Of a DNA stretch of 64,000 nt, positions 50,501 through 57,972 are shown one piece after another. Below the pieces are notes generated by a model, which ran no database searches, was not told the origin of the DNA, and was given only the letters and a program-made list of their open reading frames with translations. Position 1 is the stretch's first letter. Each line of letters opens with the position of its first letter. The DNA lies in assembly GCA_036271875.1 (NCBI GenBank), contig DATAZU010000015.1, forward strand, positions 124,001 through 188,000. The letters are read 5' to 3'. A program made the position numbers and the translations under genes. This stretch comes from Galbitalea sp036271875 (GTDB lineage Bacteria > Actinomycetota > Actinomycetes > Actinomycetales > Microbacteriaceae).

Positions 50501-51495
50501 TTGTCTACTCCTTGCAGTTCTGTGGTAACAGTCCCTGAGCTTGCCTGGGTCCCTGAGCTTGTCGAAGGGGAGGTCAGCGCCATGAAGGCGTCGTCCATGT
50601 TGCGAGACACGATCTCGATGTCCACCGCGGTTGGATACTCCGCGAGCAGGGCACGGAGCGTCGCGTCCGAGTTGTCCGTCTGTACTTCGACGCGGGTGCC
50701 GCGCACTTCGACCGTTGCCGCGCCCGGAAGCCGTCGCATCGCGGCGATCAAGCGGTCATTTCCTGTCCCCGGCCCGTTCGCGGTCCCTGAGCCCGTCGAA
50801 GGGTCAAGCGTGAAGCTCAGCGTGCGCCCGCTGACGACCGACTTGACCTCGGAGGGGGTGCCGTCGGCGATGATCCTGCCCGCGCTCATGATCACGATGC
50901 GGTCGGCGAACGTGTCGGCCTCGTCGAGGTAGTGGGTCGCGAACACGACCGTCTTGCCCTGGCTGGTGAACTCGCGCATCGACTGCCAGAAGCTGTGGCG
51001 GGCCGCGACATCCATTGCTGCGGTTGGTTCATCGAGGATGAGCAGGTCGGGGTTCGACACGACCGCAACAGCGAAGCGCGCGCGCTGCATCTGCCCGCCG
51101 GACAGACTTGAGATTTTCTGCTTTGCGAGATCGGCGACGCCGGCGCGATCCATGGCTTCGTCAACGGAGAGCGGATGCTTATGCAGCGATTGGATGAGCG
51201 CGACCGATTCGCGTACCGTCGTGGCCGGCAGCAGGGCACCGCCCTGAAGCATGGCGCCGACACGTCCCGTGACGATGGCGCGTCGTGGGTCCTCGCCGAA
51301 CAGTTCGGCGGTTCCCCCGGTTGGAATCGCGAGCCCAAGCAGGAGATCGATGGTCGTCGACTTGCCCGCCCCATTCGGACCGAGCAGCGCGACCACTTCA
51401 CCCGGTCGGATGCTGAGATTGACGTCGTTCACGGCGGTCAGGTTCCCGAATTTCTTGGAGAGGCCGGTCAGCCGGATTGCTGGGATTTCTGTCAT
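50497..51495 (-). CDS. ABC transporter ATP-binding protein
   Basis: 332 residues from ATG 51495. Walker A LLGPNGAGKSTTIDLLLGLA, Q-loop GAMLQGGALLP, signature SSLSGGQMQRARFA, Walker B LLILDEPTAAMD, H-loop FATHYLDEAD. Normal exporter ATPases of this type end ~300 residues; here two in-frame dispersed-repeat insertions lengthen the C-terminal part: one at residues ~231-243 (DPSTGSGTANGPGTG) and one at ~308-321 (SPSTSSGTQASSGT). Both lie after the catalytic domain. Confidence 0.95.
   Translation of the reverse strand: MTEIPAIRLTGLSKKFGNLTAVNDVNLSIRPGEVVALLGPNGAGKSTTIDLLLGLAIPTGGTAELFGEDPRRAIVTGRVGAMLQGGALLPATTVRESVALIQSLHKHPLSVDEAMDRAGVADLAKQKISSLSGGQMQRARFAVAVVSNPDLLILDEPTAAMDVAARHSFWQSMREFTSQGKTVVFATHYLDEADTFADRIVIMSAGRIIADGTPSEVKSVVSGRTLSFTLDPSTGSGTANGPGTGNDRLIAAMRRLPGAATVEVRGTRVEVQTDNSDATLRALLAEYPTAVDIEIVSRNMDDAFMALTSPSTSSGTQASSGTVTTELQGVDK
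50531..50570 (-). repeat. Dispersed repeat inside the ABC ATPase gene, copy near C-terminus
   Basis: On the gene strand, a full unit (50570 to 50548) then a shortened unit (50545 to 50531) 2 bases later. Translates as SPSTSSGT followed by ASSGT. The copy lies 11 codons before the stop. Confidence 0.9.
50782..50803 (-). repeat. Dispersed repeat inside the ABC ATPase gene, internal copy
   Basis: Full unit on the gene strand reading DPSTGSGT; the following bases to ~50766 look like a degraded shortened unit (GPGTG). Sits between the ATPase core and the C-terminal accessory domain. Confidence 0.85.
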
Positions 51496-51552
51496 GGTTT
51501 GATCGTTCTCGATTCCGGTCGGTGATGCCCATATGTCCGTGCATGACTTCGC

Positions 51553-51568
51553 CGTGACATTTGTCACG
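51553..51568. promoter_or_regulatory. Putative operator between the ABC operon and lysE-like gene
   Basis: CGTGACATTTGTCACG: perfect 7-base arms around TT. It lies 58 bases before the ATPase start and 47 bases before the LysE-type start, within the 119-base divergent spacer. TGACA/TGTCA palindromes are a common target of NarL/LuxR-type regulators; the regulator at 47933-48544 of the same operon is the natural candidate. Confidence 0.55.
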
Positions 51569-51614
51569 TGCGACGTGCGAGGCTCGAGAGGTTACGGAAC
51601 GCGAGGAGCGAGCA

Positions 51615-52256
51615 ATGGTCGGCGGGGCAGCGATCGGGGGAATGGCGCTGGTCGCGCTGGGCATGGTATTGATCCCCGGACCGAACATGATCTACCTGGT
51701 CTCCCGAAGCGTTAGCCAGGGCCCGCGCGCGGGGCTTGTTTCGCTCTCCGGCACCTTCGTAGGGTTCCTCGTCTACATGACGATGGCGAACATCGGACTC
51801 GCCGCGGTCTTTGTCTATGTCCCGGTGCTCTACACGGTCGTGAAACTGGCGGGGGCGGCGTACCTGCTGTATCTCGCGTGGAAGACGCTGAGGCCCGGCG
51901 GCGCGTCGCTGTTCGATCCGAAGGAACTCCCGCGCGACTCCCGCTGGAAGCTGTTTCGGATGGGACTGGTGACCAACCTTCTCAACCCCAAGGCCGCGAT
52001 CATGTATCTGGCCCTGATTCCCCAGTTCGTCGATCGGGCCGACGGAAACGTGATCGCCCAGGGCTTTATCCTCGGCGCGGTGCAGATCACGGTGAGCATG
52101 ATCGTCAACTCCCTGATCGTGCTCCTCGCGGGAGCAATCTCGGTGTTCCTGCGCTCGCGGCCGGCGTGGCTGAGATGGCAGCGCTGGATCACCGGGTCGC
52201 TGCTCGGTCTCATCGGAATCAAACTCGCGATCGACGCGCCATCTGCCGCGACGTGA
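51615..52256 (+). CDS. LysE/RhtB-family amino-acid exporter
   Basis: 213 residues from ATG 51615, which has GAGGAG six bases upstream; the frame is open for 18 more codons. Six membrane helices; family signature LIPGPNMIYLVSRSVSQGPR near the start, and VTNLLNPKAAIMYLALIPQF in the middle. Exports amino acids or derivatives; substrate unknown. Confidence 0.93.
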   Translation: MVGGAAIGGMALVALGMVLIPGPNMIYLVSRSVSQGPRAGLVSLSGTFVGFLVYMTMANIGLAAVFVYVPVLYTVVKLAGAAYLLYLAWKTLRPGGASLFDPKELPRDSRWKLFRMGLVTNLLNPKAAIMYLALIPQFVDRADGNVIAQGFILGAVQITVSMIVNSLIVLLAGAISVFLRSRPAWLRWQRWITGSLLGLIGIKLAIDAPSAAT

Positions 52257-52270
52257 TCGCTGGGCGCGCG

Positions 52271-52355
52271 GCGCACAACTCCCGAGATTCGACGGCCGAT
52301 GCTGCCTTGATGAAGATACCCCTGTCGATCCACCCCGATCTCAGGAGTTATGCGC
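52271..52355. repeat. Inverted repeat of the TAACTC family at a convergent gene end
   Basis: Left arm 52271-52288 (GCGCACAACTCCCGAGAT), right arm 52338-52355, its reverse complement with two mismatches. It lies between convergent lysE-like and MFS genes, and the right arm contains the MFS stop codon. Could double as a terminator. Related arms occur at 41049-41136 and 40421. Confidence 0.75.
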
Positions 52356-53598
52356 TCGGCGCATGGGGAGAGTGCGCCGCGGGCTCGAGACGATAGCGGC
52401 GGAGTTGCGGCGTGAGGGCCGCGATGAGAACGGTGCCGATTGCAGCGGAGATGCCTCCGATCACAACGCTCTCGGCACCCGAGCTCACGGAGGCAACGAG
52501 GCCGGCGCGGATGTTGCCGAGCTGGGGTCCGCCGCCGCCGACCACGAAGTCGAGGGCATTCACGCGGCCGCGATAGGCATCCGGTGTCACGCGCTGGACG
52601 ATGGTTCCTCGCGCGATGACGCTCACGGTGTCGCCCGCTCCCGCGATCGCGAGACAGGGAATCGCGATCCAGAGCGATCCGGCAAAGCCGAATCCGGCCA
52701 GCGCGAGCGCCCACGCCAGGCCGCCGATGATCATCAGGACGCCCGGCCGATGTGACCGGGTGATGCGACCGGAAAGGGTGCCGATGACCACTCCGCCGAC
52801 GGCGATCGCGGGCAGGAACAGCCCGAGGGTCGCCGGCGAGCCGCCGAAACGCTCCGAGTTGATGACCGGAAACATGGCAACCGGCATCGCGAGTACCGTC
52901 GCGTTGACGTCGGCAAGAAACGCGCCGATCAGGATCGGTGTTCGGGTAACCAACGAAAGGCCGCCAACCACACTGCGCTCGGTTGCATCCGAGGCCCGCT
53001 CCGGAGGCATTGGTGGGAGGCCGAATACGCCGTAGATGGCGGCGAGGAACGTTGCGGCATCCAGCACGAAGCACCCGTCGACGCCCCACGCGCTGATTGC
53101 AAGCCCCGCGAGAAGCGGGCTGCCAATCAGCAGCGTCTGCATTCCCACGCTATTGAGCGCGTAGCCGGCGGCGACCAGGTCGTTCCCCAGCAGCCGAGGA
53201 ATGAACGCGCGACTGGCGGGGAAGCCGAGGGAGCTGAGGGCGTTCTGGATGACGATGATCGCGAACAGCAGCACCAGGTTTCGAGTTCCAGAAATAACGA
53301 TCACCGCCATCCCGGCGGCCGCGATGACTTGAGCGCACCGGGTGAGCAGGACGAGCATCCGCCGGTCCACGCGATCGGCAAGGTGCCCTCCAACGAGACT
53401 GAAGATCACGAGCGGGACGAGCTGAGCAACACCAACGAGCGCCAGCAGCGCCGCGTTGTGACTGATCGCCCAGACGTAGTAGAGGAGGGCGAACGAGGAG
53501 ACCTGGCTGCCGAGGCCGGACAGCATCGACCCGATCCACAGTCGTCGGAATGCGGGATTCTGCCGCAGTGGTCGAGTGTCGAGAAGGAGGCCCTTCAC
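52348..53598 (-). CDS. MFS exporter (EntS/MFS_3-like)
   Basis: 416 residues from GTG 53598, overlapping the MarR stop (GTGA). About 11-12 membrane helices. Typical MFS loop GGHLADRVDRRMLVLLTR after helix 2, ALSSLGFPASRAFIPRLLG, and GRGTIVQRVTPDAYRGRVNA-like segment (GTIVQRVTPDAYRGRVNALD). This branch contains siderophore and drug exporters. Regulation by the upstream MarR protein is likely. Confidence 0.93.
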   Translation of the reverse strand: MKGLLLDTRPLRQNPAFRRLWIGSMLSGLGSQVSSFALLYYVWAISHNAALLALVGVAQLVPLVIFSLVGGHLADRVDRRMLVLLTRCAQVIAAAGMAVIVISGTRNLVLLFAIIVIQNALSSLGFPASRAFIPRLLGNDLVAAGYALNSVGMQTLLIGSPLLAGLAISAWGVDGCFVLDAATFLAAIYGVFGLPPMPPERASDATERSVVGGLSLVTRTPILIGAFLADVNATVLAMPVAMFPVINSERFGGSPATLGLFLPAIAVGGVVIGTLSGRITRSHRPGVLMIIGGLAWALALAGFGFAGSLWIAIPCLAIAGAGDTVSVIARGTIVQRVTPDAYRGRVNALDFVVGGGGPQLGNIRAGLVASVSSGAESVVIGGISAAIGTVLIAALTPQLRRYRLEPAAHSPHAPSA

Positions 53599-54092
53599 GC
53601 GCCGTCGCCGAGCTGAAGTTGGTCGCGGAGCCGTTCGGTGAATGACCTGCGATCGAGAGCGCCGCGAAGGTCCGCGATCAACATGCCGAGGGCATACGGC
53701 ACCTCGGCATCCAGTGCGGCGAGCACCTCCTCGGTGGCGTACCACTCGCGACGGAGCGGTTCGATGAGTGCGCGACCCGCCTCGGTGAGTTCGATCATCC
53801 GGTTCCGTGCGTCGGCCCCGGGAGCCGATTGGATGAGACCGTCCCCGCGCATTGCTGTGACGGTTTGGCTCATGGCCGAGTGGGTCACATTCACTTCGCG
53901 AGCGAGCTCCCGGATGCTCAGGGGACCGTTTTCGAGAAACATGATCGCCATGCTGAACCGCGGCCGCACCCCGACGATGCCGAGTTCGGCGTATACCTCG
54001 GCGATTCCGGCATCCATCCTGTCGAAGATCTCGCGCATCCCTCGCCAGCGGCTGGGGAGGGCATCGCGTTGCGGAGTCAGTTCTGTGGGCAT
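53595..54092 (-). CDS. MarR-family regulator
   Basis: 165 residues from ATG 54092. Winged helix: LSIRELAREVNVTHSAMSQT, VTAMRGDGLIQSAPGADARN (wing), IELTEAGRALIEPLRREW. Upstream frame is open for 11 more codons but those lie in the promoter. It is the first gene of a two-gene unit with the MFS exporter, a standard repressor-pump pair. Two direct repeats in the promoter probably bind it. Confidence 0.93.
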   Translation of the reverse strand: MPTELTPQRDALPSRWRGMREIFDRMDAGIAEVYAELGIVGVRPRFSMAIMFLENGPLSIRELAREVNVTHSAMSQTVTAMRGDGLIQSAPGADARNRMIELTEAGRALIEPLRREWYATEEVLAALDAEVPYALGMLIADLRGALDRRSFTERLRDQLQLGDGA

Positions 54093-54103
54093 TCGTCCAA
54101 CGT

Positions 54104-54139
54104 AACAGCACTTATACAAATGCAACAGTGCTTACACAA
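54104..54139 (-). promoter_or_regulatory. MarR-MFS promoter with two direct-repeat operators
   Basis: On the leftward strand, TTGTGT (54139-54134) and TATAAG (54116-54111) sit 17 bases apart, a good -35/-10 pair, with the ATG about 12 bases after the expected transcription start. The forward strand shows AACAGCACTTATACAA (54104-54119) and AACAGTGCTTACACAA (54124-54139): 16-base direct repeats spaced 20 bases, covering both promoter boxes. Occupancy would block RNA polymerase, so autorepression is likely. Confidence 0.7.
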
Positions 54140-54217
54140 TTCCGCTCTGCCAGCCGTGGTTGCGCCGTTCGGGTACCGTAGTTGCACACCGGCCGCAACG
54201 ACAAAGAAAGGGCGCCC

Positions 54218-57200
54218 TTGTATCTCAAGAGCCTGACGCTCAAGGGCTTCAAGTCGTTTGCGACCAACACCACCTTCGCGTTCGAGCAGGGCGTCACGTG
54301 CGTCGTCGGGCCGAACGGTTCCGGCAAGAGCAATGTCGTGGATGCGCTCGCCTGGGTCATGGGGGAGCAGGGCGCCAAGACGCTGCGCGGCGGCAAGATG
54401 GAAGACGTCATCTTCGCCGGTACCGCGACCAAGGGTCCGCTCGGTCGTGCCGAGGTGCTGCTCACCATCGACAACGCGGATGGCGCCCTCCCGATCGACT
54501 ACACCGAGGTCACGATCTCGCGAACACTGTTCCGCAATGGCGGCAGCGAGTACGCGATCAACGGTGAGGCCTGCCGACTGCTCGACGTGCAGGAACTTCT
54601 GAGCGACTCGGGACTCGGTCGCGAAATGCACGTCATCGTCGGCCAGGGCCAGCTGGATGCCGTGCTTCACGCCAGCCCCGAGGAGCGCCGCGGATTCATT
54701 GAGGAGGCCGCAGGCATCCTGAAGCATCGCCGGCGCAAAGAGAAGACCATCCGCAAGCTTGAGGCGATGCAGGCGAACCTGACTCGGCTCTCCGATCTGG
54801 CCGGCGAGATCCGACGTCAGCTCAAGCCGCTCGGCCAGCAGGCCGAGGTCGCGCGTGAGGCGCAGACGATCGCCGCCGTCGTGCGGGACGCGCGTGCCCG
54901 ACTTCTCGCCGACGATGTGTCACAGCTGCGCGAAGCGCTGACCCAGTTCGGCAGAAGCGAGAGCGAACGCAAGAGCGAGCGCATCGTGCTGCAGGAGCAG
55001 CTCGACCAGGCTCGCCTGCGTATCGGTCGCATCGAGCAGGCAATGGTTGGGGACGCGGTTGATCACGCTCGCCAGACCGCATTTGCGCTCGAGCAGGTTC
55101 AGGACCATCTGCGTGGTCTCTACACGCTCGCCAACCAGAAGCTCGCGCTACTCGGCTCCGCTGCGGAGGTGCCGGGTGCTGGCGTCACGATCTCGGAGCA
55201 GCAGGTCGCGGATGCTCGCGCCGAAGCAGAACGACTTCGCGACGACGTGACGGGCGCCGAGGTGGCCGTCGGTAGTGCCGCGGGAGCGACCGCGACGGCC
55301 AAGGCCTCGCTCGACTCGCTCGACGAAGAGATCAGTGCGCAGAGCGCCCTGGTATCGCGGCACGATCTCGAGATCGCCCGTCTCGCCGGACAGATCGAGG
55401 TAGCCGGGTCGCGACTGGCGGCAACGCAGGGGGAGCTGGTTCGCCAGCAAGCCGCGCTTGCCGAAGCAGAGGAACGTCGCGAAGCGACCCGCGCCGAGTT
55501 CGTCGCCGTCGAAGCCGAGGCTGCGACCAGTGACGCCGGCGACGGGAAGCTCGATGCCCGCTATGAAGAGGCCGAGACGCACGTGTCGAGCCTGCAACAG
55601 GCGATCGAGACGCAGCGTGACGATCTGCATGCTCTCGAGCGGGAGCGTGATGCGCTTGCCGCGCGAACGTCCGCGCTGTCCATGGCCGTCGACCAGAAGG
55701 ACGGGTCGGCATCCATCGTCGCGGCGCCGGGCATCCGAGGTCTTGTCGCCGAGCACGTTCGCGTCACACCCGGATACGAGGCAGCGATTGCTGCGGCACT
55801 CGGCACGCTCGCCGATGCGGTTCTCGCCGATGACCTCGACTCTGCGCTCGCTGCCCTGTCCGGAGCTCGCGATTCGGATGCGGGGCGCGTGGAAATCGTG
55901 GTCGCGGACGCCCCGGGTGCGGCCGAACTCAGCTCCTTGCCCGCCGGCGTCGCCGCGGCAACAAAGTATGTGACGGCGCCAGCCGGCGTGCTCGGCATCC
56001 TGTCTCATGTCGTGATTGTTGACGATCTCGTGGCCGCGCGGGCAGCGTGGCCCGCTATCCGAAAGATCGGTGGTCTCACCGCTATCACTCGCGCGGGCGA
56101 TGTGCTCACCGAGTACGTGGTGCGGGGCGGCACCGGTGCAAAGCGTTCCCGGCTCGAACTCGTCGCCGAACGGGATGTCGCTGCCGAACGCCTGAGTACT
56201 GTCAGTACTTCCATTGAACGTGCGAAGTTCGCCCTGGCCGAGAAGCGCGGGCAACTCGAGACCGCCCAGGCGGATGCCGCCGTCGCGCTGGGCAACCTGC
56301 GCGAGTTCGATGCTGCACTGGCCGCGCACTCCGAGCGGCTCGGTCGGCTGCGTATCCAGCTCGAGGCGGCCCAGGCCGAGTGGGAGCGCATCTCGGCGGC
56401 AGTGCAGCGCGCAACGGAGACCGCCAGGGTCGCCGAAGAAGACGTTGAGCGCGCGACTGCCGGACGGGACGAGTACGCGGCAACCCCGCGGCCGATTCTC
56501 GACGTGTCGAATCGCGATGCCATGGTCGCCGAGCTCGAGGCGATGCGACTGGGCGAAGTCGAGTTGCGCATCCAGCTCGAGACGGCGCGTGAGCGGGTTC
56601 GCGCGGAAGTTGCCCGTGCCGAAAGTCTCGCGAGACAGCTGGTGGCCGAACGCGAAGCCGCGGACGAGCAGGCTCGTCGCACAGTGCTCCGCGCGCGCCA
56701 GGTTCACGCTGCGAACTCTGTTGTCGCGGCTCTTCCAGCAGTTCTTGATTCCGTCGACCGGTCGGTTTCCGAAGCCAGGGTTGCGCTCGCGGCCCGAGAA
56801 TCGGAACGCGCATCGCAGAACGAGGAGCTCGTCGCCCTCCGTATTTCGGAAAGCTCGTTGCGGGAGAGGCTGACTGCGGTCGGAGACACGGTGCACGGCC
56901 TCGAGATGCAGGTCTACGAGAAGAAGCTGCAGTTGTCGACCCTGCTCGAGCGCGCGGGTGAGGAGCTCGGACTCGTCGAGGACGTGCTCGTCGCTGAGTA
57001 CGGGCCCGATGTTCCCGTGCCCGATGATGCCGCGTTGATTGACCCTACCCGGCGGTCGAGCAGCGACGCGGAAGCGTCGCGTATCGAGACCTCGAACGAA
57101 GAGACTCGCGTTGGTTCGGACCCGACGGCCGAGACGGCCGTCGGCGCTGGCGTCGCAGCGGAGGTCAGAAATGACCTCCGCCCCCAGCTCCAGCGCGCAT

Positions 57201-57868
57201 ACGACCGCCGTGAGCAAGAGACGCGTCTCGCGAGCGCCGAGCGCAAGCTGGCTCAGCTTGGACGCGTCAACCCGCTCGCGCTCGAAGAGTTCGCGGCGCT
57301 TGAACAGCGCCACAAATTCCTGACCGAGCAGCTCACCGACCTCACCAACACGCGCAAAGACCTGCTCACGATCATCGAAGAGATCGACGAGAAGATGCAG
57401 GACATCTTCAGTTCCGCCTTCGAAGACACGAAGTCCGCGTTCAACCAGGTCTTCCCGATCCTGTTCCCGGGCGGCACGGGCAGCATCCACCTGACCGATC
57501 CGGAAAACATCCTCACAACGGGCATCGAAGTGACGGTGAAACCGGCAGGCAAGAAGATCGAGCGACTGTCCCTGCTCTCCGGCGGTGAGCGGTCGCTGGC
57601 CGCGGTCGCCCTGCTGATCGCCATTTTCAAGGCTCGGCCGAGCCCGTTCTACATCATGGATGAGGTCGAGGCCGCACTCGACGACGCCAACCTCGGTCGG
57701 CTCCTCACGATTTTCGAGGACCTGCGGCAGACCTCGCAGCTCATCGTCATCACCCATCAAAAACGCACGATGGAAATCGCCGATGCGCTCTACGGCGTGT
57801 CCATGCGAGCAGACGGGATCAGCGCGGTCGTCGGGCAGCGGGTCGCGCATCCGGAGCCCGTCGCCTGA
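54218..57868 (+). CDS. smc: Chromosome segregation protein SMC
   Basis: 1216 residues from TTG 54218; the first residues YLKSLTLKGFKSFATNT are the usual SMC start. Head: Walker A GPNGSGKS (Lys37). Long coiled coils surround the hinge (residues ~497-650, starting ASIVAAPGIRGLVAEHVRV). The C-terminal head has LSLLSGGERSLAAVALLIAI and MDEVEAALDDANLGRL. Holds chromosome arms together as the ATPase of the condensin complex. Residues ~942-988, just before QRAYDRREQE, are an extra segment rich in Ser, Asp, Glu and Thr, encoded by hairpin-forming DNA (see repeat entry). Confidence 0.97.
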   Translation: MYLKSLTLKGFKSFATNTTFAFEQGVTCVVGPNGSGKSNVVDALAWVMGEQGAKTLRGGKMEDVIFAGTATKGPLGRAEVLLTIDNADGALPIDYTEVTISRTLFRNGGSEYAINGEACRLLDVQELLSDSGLGREMHVIVGQGQLDAVLHASPEERRGFIEEAAGILKHRRRKEKTIRKLEAMQANLTRLSDLAGEIRRQLKPLGQQAEVAREAQTIAAVVRDARARLLADDVSQLREALTQFGRSESERKSERIVLQEQLDQARLRIGRIEQAMVGDAVDHARQTAFALEQVQDHLRGLYTLANQKLALLGSAAEVPGAGVTISEQQVADARAEAERLRDDVTGAEVAVGSAAGATATAKASLDSLDEEISAQSALVSRHDLEIARLAGQIEVAGSRLAATQGELVRQQAALAEAEERREATRAEFVAVEAEAATSDAGDGKLDARYEEAETHVSSLQQAIETQRDDLHALERERDALAARTSALSMAVDQKDGSASIVAAPGIRGLVAEHVRVTPGYEAAIAAALGTLADAVLADDLDSALAALSGARDSDAGRVEIVVADAPGAAELSSLPAGVAAATKYVTAPAGVLGILSHVVIVDDLVAARAAWPAIRKIGGLTAITRAGDVLTEYVVRGGTGAKRSRLELVAERDVAAERLSTVSTSIERAKFALAEKRGQLETAQADAAVALGNLREFDAALAAHSERLGRLRIQLEAAQAEWERISAAVQRATETARVAEEDVERATAGRDEYAATPRPILDVSNRDAMVAELEAMRLGEVELRIQLETARERVRAEVARAESLARQLVAEREAADEQARRTVLRARQVHAANSVVAALPAVLDSVDRSVSEARVALAARESERASQNEELVALRISESSLRERLTAVGDTVHGLEMQVYEKKLQLSTLLERAGEELGLVEDVLVAEYGPDVPVPDDAALIDPTRRSSSDAEASRIETSNEETRVGSDPTAETAVGAGVAAEVRNDLRPQLQRAYDRREQETRLASAERKLAQLGRVNPLALEEFAALEQRHKFLTEQLTDLTNTRKDLLTIIEEIDEKMQDIFSSAFEDTKSAFNQVFPILFPGGTGSIHLTDPENILTTGIEVTVKPAGKKIERLSLLSGGERSLAAVALLIAIFKARPSPFYIMDEVEAALDDANLGRLLTIFEDLRQTSQLIVITHQKRTMEIADALYGVSMRADGISAVVGQRVAHPEPVA
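57054..57180 (+). repeat. Hairpin-rich insertion inside smc
   Basis: Three perfect inverted repeats in a row: GCGACGC/GCGTCGC with GGAA loop (57063-57080, within a longer imperfect repeat 57054-57091 whose ends read GGTCGAG and TCGAGACC); CGACGGCCG/CGGCCGTCG with AGA loop (57123-57143); CGGAGGTCA/TGACCTCCG with GAAA loop (57159-57180). The reading frame stays open throughout, adding roughly 45 residues that ordinary SMC proteins do not have at this point of the coiled coil. Confidence 0.85.
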
Positions 57869-57972
57869 CCACCGTGCCAGCACCCAATTGGGGTACATCC
57901 GTTCCGCGAATCGCGCCGTAGTGTATTTAGGGTGTCCGCTGTGGGAGGGGACCAGGGGCTTGGAGCGCGTTC

